DNA of 31,480 bases, taken from assembly GCA_036520315.1 (NCBI GenBank), contig DATDJZ010000133.1, positions 1 to 31,480 of the forward strand, written 5' to 3'. Positions 9,802 through 17,978 of this stretch are shown piece after piece (position 1 is the first letter of the stretch; each line of letters opens with the position of its first letter). Both the position numbers and the translations under genes were made by a program. The stretch comes from DASUPK01 sp036520315. GTDB taxonomy: Bacteria; Actinomycetota; Thermoleophilia; Solirubrobacterales; 70-9. The notes beneath the pieces were generated by a model. It was given only the letters and a program-made list of their open reading frames with translations, was not told the DNA's origin and searched no databases.

Positions 9802-11640
9802 GTGGAGAACAAGACTGTCGAAGAGAAGGAGAGAGTCGTCATCCGCTTTGCGGGTGACTCCGGCGATGGCATCCAGCTCTCCGGCAACCTGTTCGCCGCC
9901 GAGACCGCGCTGATCGGCAACGACCTGGTCACACTCCCCAACTTCCCTGCCGAGATCCGCGCCCCGGCGGGCACACTGGCGGGGGTCTCCGCCTTCCAGA
10001 TCCACTTCGCCTCTCGCGAGATCCTCACCCCGGGCGGCCGCCCCAACGTCCTGGTCGCGATGAATCCCGCCGCCCTGAAGGCGAACCTGGCCGAGCTCGA
10101 GCCGAGTGGGATCGTGATCGCCAACGAGGACGGCTTCACCAAGGGCAACCTGGGCAAAGCGCACTACGACGCCAACCCGCTCGAGGACGAGTCGCTCGAC
10201 GGCTACCAGGTCTTCAGGGTCCCGATGACGTCGATGACGATCCGGGCGACCGAGGGCATCGAGATCAGCTCGCGCGACGCGGCGCGGTCGAAGAACTTCT
10301 TCGCCCTCGGCCTGGTCTCCTGGATGTACGGCCGGCCGACCGACTCGACCATCACCTGGATCGGGAAGAAGTTCGAGTCGAAGCCACCGATCAGGGACGC
10401 CAACCTCGCTGCCTTCCGGGCCGGCTTCAACTTCGGCGAGACGGCTGAGCTGCTCCAGGTGAGCTACCAGGTGAAGGCGGCGCCGGCCGAGCCGGGCACC
10501 TACCGCGCCGTCAACGGGACCAGCGCGACCGCGCTCGGCCTGATCGCCGCCAGCGTGCGCAGCGGTCTTCCTCTCTTCCTCGCCAGCTATCCGATCACCC
10601 CCGCCTCCGAGCTGCTCCACGAGCTCTCTCGGCAGCGGAAGTTCGGCGTGCGGACAGTCCAGGCCGAGGACGAGATCGCTGCGGCCAACATGGCCCTCGG
10701 GGCGGCGTTCGGCGGCCACCTCGGGGTCACCGCGACAAGCGGGCCCGGGATGGACCTGAAGGCCGAGACGATAGGGCTCGCCGTGGCGCTCGAGCTGCCC
10801 CTGCTGGTGATCGACGTTCAGCGCGCGGGGCCGTCGACCGGGATGCCGACGAAGACCGAGGCAGCCGACCTACTGATGGCGATGTACGGGCGTCATGGCG
10901 AGTCACCGTTGCCGATCGTCGCCGCCTCAACGCCTGCGGACTGCTTCGAGGTCGCCCTGGAGGCGGCCCGTATCGCGGTCATCTACCGCACCCCGGTGAT
11001 CCTGCTCTCGGACACCTTCCTCGCCAACTCCTCCGAGCCTTGGCGCCTCCCCGAGCTCGCCGACCTTCCCGAGATTGATCCAGGCTTCGCGAGCGAGCAC
11101 GATGAGGGCAGCTTCCAGCCCTACTCGCGCGACGAGCGCGGTGCTCGGCCATGGGCCGTGCCGGGTACCCCCGGTCTCGCCCACGTGATCGGGGGCCTCG
11201 AGAAGGAGGACGTCACCGGGGAGATCTCCTACGAGTCCGACAACCACGCCCGGATGACCGAGCTTCGCACCGCAAAGGTCGCCGGCATTGCCGATGAGGT
11301 CCCGGACCTGGTCCCGGACGATCCGGACGGCGCCGACCTCCTGGTCCTCGGCTGGGGCTCGACCTACGGCGCGATCACGGGCGCGGCCCGGCCGATCCGC
11401 CGCCGAGGCGGCAAGGTCGCATGCGCCCATCTCCGCCACCTCAACCCGCTGCCGCGGAACACCGGCGATCTGCTCCGCTCCTACAAGACGGTGCTGATCC
11501 CCGAGACCAACACGGGCCAACTATGGAGGCTGATCAGGGCGGAGTTCCTGATCGACGCCGAGCGCTACAACAAGGTCGAGGGCCTCCCGATCTTTGCCGA
11601 GGAGCTCGACGAGGTGATCAGCTCCCATCTGAGCGCATGA
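9802..11640 (+). CDS. korA: 2-oxoacid:ferredoxin oxidoreductase, fused gamma-alpha subunit
   Basis: A 612-residue subunit of a KorAB-type 2-oxoglutarate:ferredoxin oxidoreductase, which converts 2-oxoglutarate + CoA to succinyl-CoA + CO2 and reduces ferredoxin. The gamma domain comes first (about 12-190, opening with RFAGDSGDGIQLSG), then the alpha domain from about 225 with YPITPASELLHELS, followed by the CoA-binding part. This gamma-alpha order is typical of actinobacterial KorA. GTG 9802 fits the start of homology (VENKTVEEKERVVIRFAG) with GGGGCGGG upstream; GTG 9796 is an alternative, and the frame above that has no family character. Its stop overlaps the korB start as ATGA. Preference for 2-oxoglutarate is inferred from similarity, not from a diagnostic residue. 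Confidence 0.93.
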   Translation: MENKTVEEKERVVIRFAGDSGDGIQLSGNLFAAETALIGNDLVTLPNFPAEIRAPAGTLAGVSAFQIHFASREILTPGGRPNVLVAMNPAALKANLAELEPSGIVIANEDGFTKGNLGKAHYDANPLEDESLDGYQVFRVPMTSMTIRATEGIEISSRDAARSKNFFALGLVSWMYGRPTDSTITWIGKKFESKPPIRDANLAAFRAGFNFGETAELLQVSYQVKAAPAEPGTYRAVNGTSATALGLIAASVRSGLPLFLASYPITPASELLHELSRQRKFGVRTVQAEDEIAAANMALGAAFGGHLGVTATSGPGMDLKAETIGLAVALELPLLVIDVQRAGPSTGMPTKTEAADLLMAMYGRHGESPLPIVAASTPADCFEVALEAARIAVIYRTPVILLSDTFLANSSEPWRLPELADLPEIDPGFASEHDEGSFQPYSRDERGARPWAVPGTPGLAHVIGGLEKEDVTGEISYESDNHARMTELRTAKVAGIADEVPDLVPDDPDGADLLVLGWGSTYGAITGAARPIRRRGGKVACAHLRHLNPLPRNTGDLLRSYKTVLIPETNTGQLWRLIRAEFLIDAERYNKVEGLPIFAEELDEVISSHLSA

Positions 11641-12698
11641 GCGAGACGAACGGACACGCGGGAAACGGCGGCGCGCCCGAGGCTGGGAATGGCGGCGGAA
11701 CCGTCACCCTGACGAAGAAGGATTTCGCCTCGGACCAGGAGACTCGCTGGTGCCCGGGCTGCGGCGACTACGCGATCCTCGCCACCGTCCAGCAGTTCCT
11801 CCCCGAAATGGGCATCCCGCCGGAGAAGATCGTCTTCGTCGCAGGAATCGGCTGCGCGGGCCGCTTCGCCTACTACATGAGCACCTACGGGGTGCACGGC
11901 ATCCACGGCCGCGCCCCGGCGCTCGCCACTGGCCTGGCGATCGCCCGCCCCGACCTTTCTGTCTGGGTGATCACCGGCGACGGCGACTCGCTCTCGATCG
12001 GCGGCAACCATCTGATCCACGCCCTGCGTCGCAACGTCCCGATCAACATCCTGCTCTTCAACAACCAGATCTACGGCCTCACCAAGGGCCAGTACTCTCC
12101 GACCTCCGAGCAGGGCAAGGTCACCAAGTCGACGCCCTTCGGCTCTCAGGACCACCCGTTCAACCCGGTCGCCCTCGCTCTGGGGGCCGACGCCAGCTTC
12201 GTCGCGCGCACCGTCGACACGGACCGCGACCATGAGACCGAGGTGCTGCGGGCGGCCGCCTCCCACCGCGGCTCCTCCTTCATCGAGATCTACCAGAACT
12301 GCAACGTCTTCAACGACGGCGCCTTCGACGCCGTTCGCGCCAAGGGCAAGGAGGCGAACCAGATCCGCCTGGTCGACGGCGAGCCGATCCGCTTCGGCGC
12401 CGAGGGCAAGCGCGGGGTGGTCCGCTCACAGAAGGGGCGCCTCGAGATCGCCGACGTCGCCGAGGTTGGCGAGGGCGCGCTGGTCGTCCACGACGCCGAC
12501 GATCCGACCCTCGCCTACGCGCTCGCCCGTCTCGCCGATCGTCCGACGGGCCCGACTCCACTCGGGGTGATCCGCGCGAGCGATCGGCCCACCTACGCCG
12601 AGGGCGTCGGTGCGGAACTGGCTGCCGCCCAAGAGGGCGCCGGTGACGACGATCTCGCCGCCGTGCTGCGCTCGGGCGACACCTGGACCATCGAGTAA
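11637..12698 (+). CDS. korB: 2-oxoacid:ferredoxin oxidoreductase, beta subunit
   Basis: A 353-residue thiamine-diphosphate-binding subunit. RWCPGCGDYAIL (~37-48) is the family opening, AGIGCAGRFAYY (69-80) follows, and the ThDP/Mg motif runs from GDGDS (114-118) to NN (142-143). Only the four-cysteine pattern expected for a single [4Fe-4S] cluster is apparent; no separate ferredoxin-like delta subunit is encoded nearby, as usual for two-subunit KorAB. The start ATG 11637 overlaps the korA stop (ATGA), implying coupled translation. The first ~22 residues are a Gly/Asn-rich, low-complexity extension. With PPDK upstream it supports a ferredoxin-linked variant of the TCA cycle. Confidence 0.95.
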   Translation: MSETNGHAGNGGAPEAGNGGGTVTLTKKDFASDQETRWCPGCGDYAILATVQQFLPEMGIPPEKIVFVAGIGCAGRFAYYMSTYGVHGIHGRAPALATGLAIARPDLSVWVITGDGDSLSIGGNHLIHALRRNVPINILLFNNQIYGLTKGQYSPTSEQGKVTKSTPFGSQDHPFNPVALALGADASFVARTVDTDRDHETEVLRAAASHRGSSFIEIYQNCNVFNDGAFDAVRAKGKEANQIRLVDGEPIRFGAEGKRGVVRSQKGRLEIADVAEVGEGALVVHDADDPTLAYALARLADRPTGPTPLGVIRASDRPTYAEGVGAELAAAQEGAGDDDLAAVLRSGDTWTIE

Positions 12699-12742
12699 GT
12701 CCAGCTAGAGGCGCTTTCCCGGCACCGTCGAAGCAGTTGACG

Positions 12743-13384
12743 ATGCCTTCCCGCGTCTACGTGATCGAGCTCGCTCGAGAAGCCGGCCGCCGTCGGGATC
12801 CCCGCATCCCCTGGGTCTACGTCGGCTCGAGCGCCCGCGACCCCGAGACTCGCTTCGAGCAGCACCGCGGCGGCAACCGCTCGGCGCGACTCGTCAAGCG
12901 CTTCGCCCTCCGGCTTCGCCCCGACCTCTATGAGGACCTGGGAGCCTTCCGCGGCTCGCGCCTCGCGCGGGAGGCGGAGCTCCGCCGCGCGCGAGAGCTC
13001 GCCGAGTGCGGGTTCGTCGCCCACTGCGACGGCACTTCCTACGGCCGGGACGTCGCGGACTGGAGCGAATGGGACCACGCGCGGCTGGAGCCTGTGATCT
13101 CCTACCTCGACGCCGCGGCGCTGGATCTCGCCGACTCGGCCTTCAAGCCGCTCACCGCGGAGCCGGCCGCTCGCCTCCTGCACGGCGAGTACGGCTTCTG
13201 GGTCCGTGACTACCTCGATCAGGACGATCCGCCGCCCGGCTACGGACTATTCCCGCAGGTTCGCCTCGACGTGCTCGAGGATCGCCTTGCGGAGATCCTG
13301 CCCGCCGAAATCGAGTCGACCAACAAAGCAGAAGAGAATGAGACTTCCGTTCGCAACCTGGGGCGGGAGCTGCCCCCGACATAA
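12743..13384 (+). CDS. GIY-YIG-like nuclease-fold protein
   Basis: A 213-residue protein. SRVYVIEL (3-10) and IPWVYVGSS (~22-30) fit the two strands with the 'GIY' and 'YIG' motifs, here YVI and YVG. They are followed by PETRFEQHRGGNRSARLVKRF with an Arg/His in the catalytic helix, and AREAELRRARELAECGF, where the Glu could be the metal ligand. After about residue 95 there is an unrecognised C-terminal domain. ATG 12743 is preferred; TTG 12737 is possible, and neither has a strong ribosome site. The gene lies 44 bases after korB and 9 bases before the LuxR-type regulator. The family match is by motif only; DNA cleavage has not been shown and the GIY motif is imperfect. Confidence 0.7.
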   Translation: MPSRVYVIELAREAGRRRDPRIPWVYVGSSARDPETRFEQHRGGNRSARLVKRFALRLRPDLYEDLGAFRGSRLAREAELRRARELAECGFVAHCDGTSYGRDVADWSEWDHARLEPVISYLDAAALDLADSAFKPLTAEPAARLLHGEYGFWVRDYLDQDDPPPGYGLFPQVRLDVLEDRLAEILPAEIESTNKAEENETSVRNLGRELPPT

Positions 13385-13393
13385 TCGGAGGCG

Positions 13394-15049
13394 GTGCAGA
13401 CCGCCGCGAAACTCACACGCGGACGCGACTCGTATGACCGCCAGGCATGGGGTGATGCCTACGAGTCGCTGAGCGCCGCTGACCGGCAGGCTCCGCTCAA
13501 TCCGGACGATCTCGAGGCGCTCGCGTACTCCGCGTACATGCTCGGGCGCGAACGGGAGCACCTGGAGCTCCTGGAGCGGGCCTACCGAGCCCACTTGGAC
13601 GCCGGCGAACCGCTACCCGCTGTTCGCTGCGCCTTCTGGCTCGGCCTGACCCTTTCCATCTCCGGCGAGATGGGGCGTGGGAACGGATGGTTCGGCCGTG
13701 CGAACCGCCTGCTCGACCGCGAGGGGACGGACTGCGTCGAGCGCGGCTATCTCACCCTTGCGCGGCTCTTCGAGCACGAGGCCGATGGCGACCTGGAACG
13801 TTCCGCTGCCGCATCTGCCGACGCGGTCGCGGTGGGGGAGCGCTTTAGCGATGCCGACCTCGTCGCGTTCGGGTCCTTCACTCAGGGCGACGCCCTGATC
13901 CGTCTCGGCCGGCTCCGCGAGGGGCTGGCGCTTCTCGACCTGGCGATGGTGGGCGTCCTCGCCGGCGAGGTCTCGCCGGTCAGCTCGGGGATCGTCTACT
14001 GCGGCGTAATCCTCGCCTGCGAGCAGGCGCACGACCTGCGCCGCGCCCGGGAGTGGACGACCGCACTGTCGGACTGGTGCAAGGCCCAGCCCGACCTGGT
14101 CGCCTTCACGGGCCGCTGCCTCGTCCACCGTGCCCAGATCATGCGGCTGGACGGCTCCTGGCAGGAGGCGATCGAAGAGGCGGGCCGCGCCGCCGAGCGC
14201 TGCCTGAAGGGAGAGAACCCGGTCGCGGCCGGCGAGGCCCACTACCAGCGAGGCGAGGTCCACCGCCTCCGCGGCGAGCATTCGGCCGCCGAGGAGGCGT
14301 ACCGCGCCGCGAGCGCCCAGGGCTGGGAGCCCCAGCCGGGGCTCGCTCTGCTGAGGCTTGCCCAGGGCGACCGTAAAGCCGCGGAAGCCACGATGCGCAG
14401 GGCGATCGCGGAGGCCGGCGATCCCGGCAAGCGGGCGAGGCTGCTGCCTGCCCACGTCGAGATCGCGGCGGCCGTCGGGGACCTCGAGGAGGCCGACCGG
14501 GCCAGCGCGGAGCTCGACTCGATCGCCGAAGCCGAGGAGAAGCCCGGAGCGCTCGGCGCGATGGCCGCCCAGGCGCGCGGCGTGGTCGAGCTCTCCGAGG
14601 GACGCTCCCAGGAATCCCTTGCCTCGCTGCGCCGCGCCAATGAGATCTGGAGAGGCCTGGCCGCGCCCTACGAGAGCGCCAGGGCGCGAGAGCTGATCGG
14701 TCTGGCCTGCCGGAGCCTGGGGGACGAGGACAGCGCCCGGCTCGAGCTCGAGGGTGCCCGAGAGACGTTCGCCCGCCTCGGAGCGGCCACCGACCTCGCC
14801 CGGATCGAGGGCCCGTCGGGCCTCGGCGGCGAGGTGGACCAGCACCAGCTCACCAAGCGCGAGCTTGAGGTCCTCCGCATGCTCTGGGCCGGTGAGACGA
14901 ACAAGGAGATCGCCGCCGATCTGGTCCTCAGCGTCAGGACGGTCGACCGGCACGTGAGCAACATCTACGCCAAGCTAGGGATCTCCTCCAGGGCCGCCGC
15001 CGCGAGCTACGCCCACGAGCACGGCCTGGTCCGATCTCCCTCTGGGTGA
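13394..15049 (+). CDS. LuxR-type transcriptional regulator with TPR-like sensor region
   Basis: A 551-residue protein. Residues ~1-470 are alpha-helical, Ala/Leu/Arg-rich TPR-like repeats (for example AWGDAYESLSAADRQAPL and EAGRAAERCLKGENPVAAGE). Residues ~486-545 are a LuxR/FixJ helix-turn-helix with LTKRELEVLRMLWAGETNKE and VRTVDRHVSNIYAKLGISSR. No P-loop ATPase domain is present, so it is not a full LAL/MalT protein. GTG 13394 has GGAGG only 2 bases upstream, which is short, but no better start was seen. The TPR part likely senses a partner protein or ligand. The stop codon lies inside the first of two GGGTGA/TCACCC dyads before the flavin monooxygenase, making that operon a natural target. 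Confidence 0.9.
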   Translation: MQTAAKLTRGRDSYDRQAWGDAYESLSAADRQAPLNPDDLEALAYSAYMLGREREHLELLERAYRAHLDAGEPLPAVRCAFWLGLTLSISGEMGRGNGWFGRANRLLDREGTDCVERGYLTLARLFEHEADGDLERSAAASADAVAVGERFSDADLVAFGSFTQGDALIRLGRLREGLALLDLAMVGVLAGEVSPVSSGIVYCGVILACEQAHDLRRAREWTTALSDWCKAQPDLVAFTGRCLVHRAQIMRLDGSWQEAIEEAGRAAERCLKGENPVAAGEAHYQRGEVHRLRGEHSAAEEAYRAASAQGWEPQPGLALLRLAQGDRKAAEATMRRAIAEAGDPGKRARLLPAHVEIAAAVGDLEEADRASAELDSIAEAEEKPGALGAMAAQARGVVELSEGRSQESLASLRRANEIWRGLAAPYESARARELIGLACRSLGDEDSARLELEGARETFARLGAATDLARIEGPSGLGGEVDQHQLTKRELEVLRMLWAGETNKEIAADLVLSVRTVDRHVSNIYAKLGISSRAAAASYAHEHGLVRSPSG

Positions 15050-15089
15050 GATCACCCACGCAGGCACCCCAAAATTGGGTGATTCACCC
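15044..15089. promoter_or_regulatory. Twin GGGTGA/TCACCC dyads (candidate operator)
   Basis: GGGTGA-GA-TCACCC (15044-15057) and GGGTGA-T-TCACCC (15077-15089) are both perfect 6-base dyads. Their centres lie about 32.5 bases apart, roughly three helical turns. An extra CACCC half-site lies at 15065-15069. The array covers the LuxR gene's stop codon and ends 40 bases before the FMO start, so it is well placed to control the FMO operon. Confidence 0.6.
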
Positions 15090-15129
15090 GATGCGCGCCC
15101 CGCTTGGGCGTCATACCTTCAGTCCTGCA

Positions 15130-16350
15130 ATGGGCGAGAACGGAATCACGCATGAGCACGACGTCATCGTCATCGGAGCGGGGCCCGCGGGAATCGCCTC
15201 CGCCCTGGCCATGAAGGATGCCGGCCTGTCCCCGGTCGTCCTCGACAGGGCCGACCGGGTCGCCTCATCTTGGCGATCGCGCTACGAAAGCCTCAGGCTC
15301 AACACCTGGCGTCCCTTCTCGCACCTGCCCGGCCGTCCCTACCCGAAGGGCACACCCACCTTCCCGAGCCGCGCGCAGGTCATCGAGCACATCGAAAGCC
15401 ACGCCGGCGAGGACGGGATGGAGCTCCGCCTTCGCACCCAGGTCGATCGGATCGAGGACAGCCAAGGGGGCTGGCTCGTGCGCACGAGCGCGGGCGAGCT
15501 ACGGGCGCCTCAGGTGATCGTCGCCACCGGCTTGGAGGGGACGCCCGCCATTCCCGATTGGCCCGGGCGCGAGACCTTCGAGGGGGAGCTGATCCACTCC
15601 GCCGAGTACCGGAAGCCGGAACCGTTCGAGGGGAGGCGCGTCTTGGTGGTCGGGCCGGGATCCTCTGGCATGGAGATCGCCAACGAGCTTGCCGAGGGCG
15701 GCGCCGCGAAGGTCTGGCTCGCCGTCCGGACCCCGCCCAACATCATGCTGCGCCAGGGTCCCGGGCCCGTGCCCGGGGACCTGATCGGGACCTGGTTCTG
15801 GCACCTGCCGACGGCCCTCGCCGACCGGATGGCGCGCTTCGGCTCCCGCATGGACTTCGGCGACCTCACCGAGTTCGGCCTGGCGCGTCCGGAGACTGGC
15901 GTCTTCACGGATGCGAGACGGCGACACAAGGCCCCCGCGATCGTCGACAAGCAGGTGATCGAGTCGATCAAGGAGGGGCGGATCGAGGTGGTCCGCGCGG
16001 TTGCCTCGCTCGGCTCGGATTGGGTCGAGCTCGCCGACGCGGCACGGATCGAGCCGGAGGCGGTGATCTGCGCGACGGGATATCGGCGTGGGCTAGAGAC
16101 GCTGGTGGGCCACCTCGGCGTGCTCACCGAGCACGGCATGCCGCGCGTGATCGCCCCGCGGCCCGCCGCCCCCGGCCTGCGCTTCGTCGGCTATGTGGCG
16201 CGCCCGGGCGGCCTCGGCTACATGGGCAAAGAGGCGAGGCGCTCGGCCAGGGCCATCGCTCGCGAGCTTCGCAGGGACCGATCCAGCGAGGAGGACGAGG
16301 ATGGCGACCTCGGTTCGCCGCGCCGCACCGGCGCTCAGCGGGTGGCTTGA
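15130..16350 (+). CDS. Flavin-containing monooxygenase-like FAD/NADPH enzyme
   Basis: A 406-residue protein with all class B monooxygenase landmarks. These are the FAD Rossmann motif GAGPAG (16-21), the FMO fingerprint FxGxxxHSxxY as FEGELIHSAEY (150-160), the NADPH Rossmann motif GPGSSG (175-180) and the ATGY motif (315-318). The family uses NADPH and O2 to oxygenate soft nucleophiles such as S or N; YUCCA-like and Baeyer-Villiger activities also occur. ATG 15130 starts just before the FAD motif; the open frame above it runs through the operator dyads. The cysteine dioxygenase gene starts inside its last 50 bases, so both belong to one operon. The neighbouring cysteine dioxygenase and METTL7-like methyltransferase suggest, but do not prove, a sulfur substrate. 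Confidence 0.88.
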   Translation: MGENGITHEHDVIVIGAGPAGIASALAMKDAGLSPVVLDRADRVASSWRSRYESLRLNTWRPFSHLPGRPYPKGTPTFPSRAQVIEHIESHAGEDGMELRLRTQVDRIEDSQGGWLVRTSAGELRAPQVIVATGLEGTPAIPDWPGRETFEGELIHSAEYRKPEPFEGRRVLVVGPGSSGMEIANELAEGGAAKVWLAVRTPPNIMLRQGPGPVPGDLIGTWFWHLPTALADRMARFGSRMDFGDLTEFGLARPETGVFTDARRRHKAPAIVDKQVIESIKEGRIEVVRAVASLGSDWVELADAARIEPEAVICATGYRRGLETLVGHLGVLTEHGMPRVIAPRPAAPGLRFVGYVARPGGLGYMGKEARRSARAIARELRRDRSSEEDEDGDLGSPRRTGAQRVA

Positions 16351-16843
16351 CGAGAACCTGATCAGCGCGGCGCCGGCGAGCCTCGAGCAGCTCGAGGAGA
16401 TCGTCACCGACGTCGGCCAAGCCCCGTGGCTGTGGGGTCACGCGGTCTCGTTCGATCTCGAGCGCCGCAGTCACCGCGTGCTCTACAAGACCGACGCGTT
16501 CGAGATCGCGCTGTTCGGCTGGGCGACGGGCCAGGACACCCTCTTCCACGACCACGGCGGCGCGAGCGGCGCGGCGTTCATCTGCAGCGGGATGCTGGTC
16601 GAGGACGTGGTCGAGGCCCGGGACGGGCGGGTGGTGCGTGTGCGCACCCACGCCCGCCGCGCGCAGTCGGCGTTCAGCTTCGGGCCCGACTACATCCACC
16701 GGGTCCGGCACGACCCCGCGCACGGGGTGGCCCTTTCGGTTCACGCCTACACCTCCGCGGTCTCGGACGCGCTCGACTACGAGGTCCGGCCCGACGGGAC
16801 CCTGCGGGTGCTCAATCCGGTTCGCGAGCTTCAGCCGTACTAG
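16301..16843 (+). CDS. Cysteine dioxygenase family protein (cupin)
   Basis: A 180-residue cupin. Iron ligands are visible as His83 and His85 in FHDHGGASGAAFICSG and His133 in YIHRV, the three-His site of cysteine dioxygenase type I, which converts cysteine + O2 to cysteine sulfinate. The position that forms the Cys-Tyr crosslink in mammalian enzymes is Gly90 here, as is usual for bacterial members. Related 3-mercaptopropionate dioxygenases have the same ligands, so the thiol substrate is not fixed. ATG 16301 is supported by GAGGAGGACGAGG just upstream and overlaps the FMO gene by 50 bases in another frame. Confidence 0.87.
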   Translation: MATSVRRAAPALSGWLDENLISAAPASLEQLEEIVTDVGQAPWLWGHAVSFDLERRSHRVLYKTDAFEIALFGWATGQDTLFHDHGGASGAAFICSGMLVEDVVEARDGRVVRVRTHARRAQSAFSFGPDYIHRVRHDPAHGVALSVHAYTSAVSDALDYEVRPDGTLRVLNPVRELQPY

Positions 16844-16883
16844 ACAGCGGCGAAGCGCTTCATCACCCGAGCAAGGAGCCGAG

Positions 16884-17534
16884 ATGAGAAGACTCTGGGA
16901 CCACGTATTCAGCGCGATCTACGACCCACTGCTCTGGATTGCGGAGCGGGGCGGAATGGCCCGGCGGAGACCGAACCTGCTGGGGCAGGCGAGCGGGCGG
17001 GTTCTCGAACTGGGCGCGGGAACCGGCCTCAACGTCCGTCACTACCCCGAGGGCATCGAGGAACTCGTCCTCACCGAGCCGGTGGCGCCGATGGTCACGC
17101 GGTTGAAGCAGCGCGTGCGGCGGAGCGGACGGGACTGCACCGTCGTGGCCGCCGGTGCCGAGGCGCTTCCGTTCGACAACGACAGCTTCGACACAGTGGT
17201 CTCGACCCTGGTCCTCTGCACAGTGGATGACCCGCGGCGTGTAATCGAGGAGATCGCCAGGGTCCTGCGGCCGGGCGGGCGCCTGCTCTTTCTCGAGCAC
17301 GTCCGCTCCGACTCCACCCGGCTCGCCCGCTGGCAGGACCGCCTGCACCGGCCCTGGCACGCCTTCGCTGCCGGGTGCCACGCCAACCGGCCGACGGTCG
17401 AGCTGCTCCGCGAGAGCCCGCTTCGGGTCGACGGGGTCGAGCGGGACCGGTGGAGTTGGATGCCGCTGCTCGTCCACCCGCTCGCGATCGGAAGCGCGAA
17501 AGCGGGGACGCCCGAATCGCATAGGGCGCGATAG
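16884..17534 (+). CDS. Class I SAM methyltransferase, METTL7/TMT1-like
   Basis: A 216-residue protein. Motif I is RVLELGAGTGLNV (39-51), LTEPVAPM is the ribose-binding strand, AEALPFDNDSFDTVVSTLVLC covers motifs III-IV, and VLRPGGRLLFLEHV is motif V. The tail 'AAGCHANRPT' and the PLLVHPLAIGSA ending resemble the METTL7 (TMT1) thiol S-methyltransferase family, where a Cys-Arg-containing segment follows the Rossmann fold. That subfamily assignment is my recognition by pattern. ATG 16884 follows AAGGAGCCGAG. It lies 40 bases after the cysteine dioxygenase gene and 37 before a membrane protein gene. A phospholipid or quinone methyltransferase is the main alternative. Confidence 0.88.
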   Translation: MRRLWDHVFSAIYDPLLWIAERGGMARRRPNLLGQASGRVLELGAGTGLNVRHYPEGIEELVLTEPVAPMVTRLKQRVRRSGRDCTVVAAGAEALPFDNDSFDTVVSTLVLCTVDDPRRVIEEIARVLRPGGRLLFLEHVRSDSTRLARWQDRLHRPWHAFAAGCHANRPTVELLRESPLRVDGVERDRWSWMPLLVHPLAIGSAKAGTPESHRAR

Positions 17535-17571
17535 CGTTCCGACCCGGGATGAGAGACGGAAGCTCGGTGCC

Positions 17572-17970
17572 GTGAAGTACAAGCCGCCCCAGTGGGAGGA
17601 GATGTCCCCTGCCCGCCGCTTCTTCGAGGCAGCCATCCTGCCGTCGGCGTTCGGCTTGCTCTGCGGCCTCGCCCTGGGAGTCTCGTCGCCCCTTTACCTG
17701 ATCGGTGTCGTTCTCTCCCTGTTCGGCGGTGTCGGAGGCGGCGCCCAGTACGCGCGCCGCGGCGACGCCCTGCTTCGCGGCCTCGTCGCAGGGGCACTGT
17801 TCGGGATCTTCATCCTGCTCGGCTTCGAGCTCGGTGGTGAGGACGAGGCCAAGCTCGATCTGCCCGATCCGCACGTGGTCCTCCTGGTCTTCACGGTCGT
17901 GCCGTCGCTCTTCCTCCACTGGCTCGGCTGGCGGCTGCGACCGAGGCTGCTCGGGGCCGAGACCGCCTAG
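17572..17970 (+). CDS. Small integral membrane protein, unknown
   Basis: A 132-residue protein starting at GTG 17572. After a short polar N-terminus (KYKPPQWEEMSPARRFFEA) there are about four hydrophobic segments: AILPSAFGLLCGLALGV, LYLIGVVLSLFGGVGGGA, LVAGALFGIFILLGFEL and VVLLVFTVVPSLFLHWLGW. The loop between the third and fourth is acidic (GGEDEAKLDLPDPH). I do not recognise a family. It is 8 bases upstream of the second SnoaL-like gene and appears to be part of the FMO operon. No ribosome site beyond weak AGCTCGG is visible. Confidence 0.72.
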   Translation: MKYKPPQWEEMSPARRFFEAAILPSAFGLLCGLALGVSSPLYLIGVVLSLFGGVGGGAQYARRGDALLRGLVAGALFGIFILLGFELGGEDEAKLDLPDPHVVLLVFTVVPSLFLHWLGWRLRPRLLGAETA

Positions 17971-17978
17971 ATCCGCGG

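Noticed and set aside
9637..10719. Upstream extension of the MFS open frame
   Set aside because: It is antisense to korA and lacks membrane character; transporter homology begins at the ATG at 9636.
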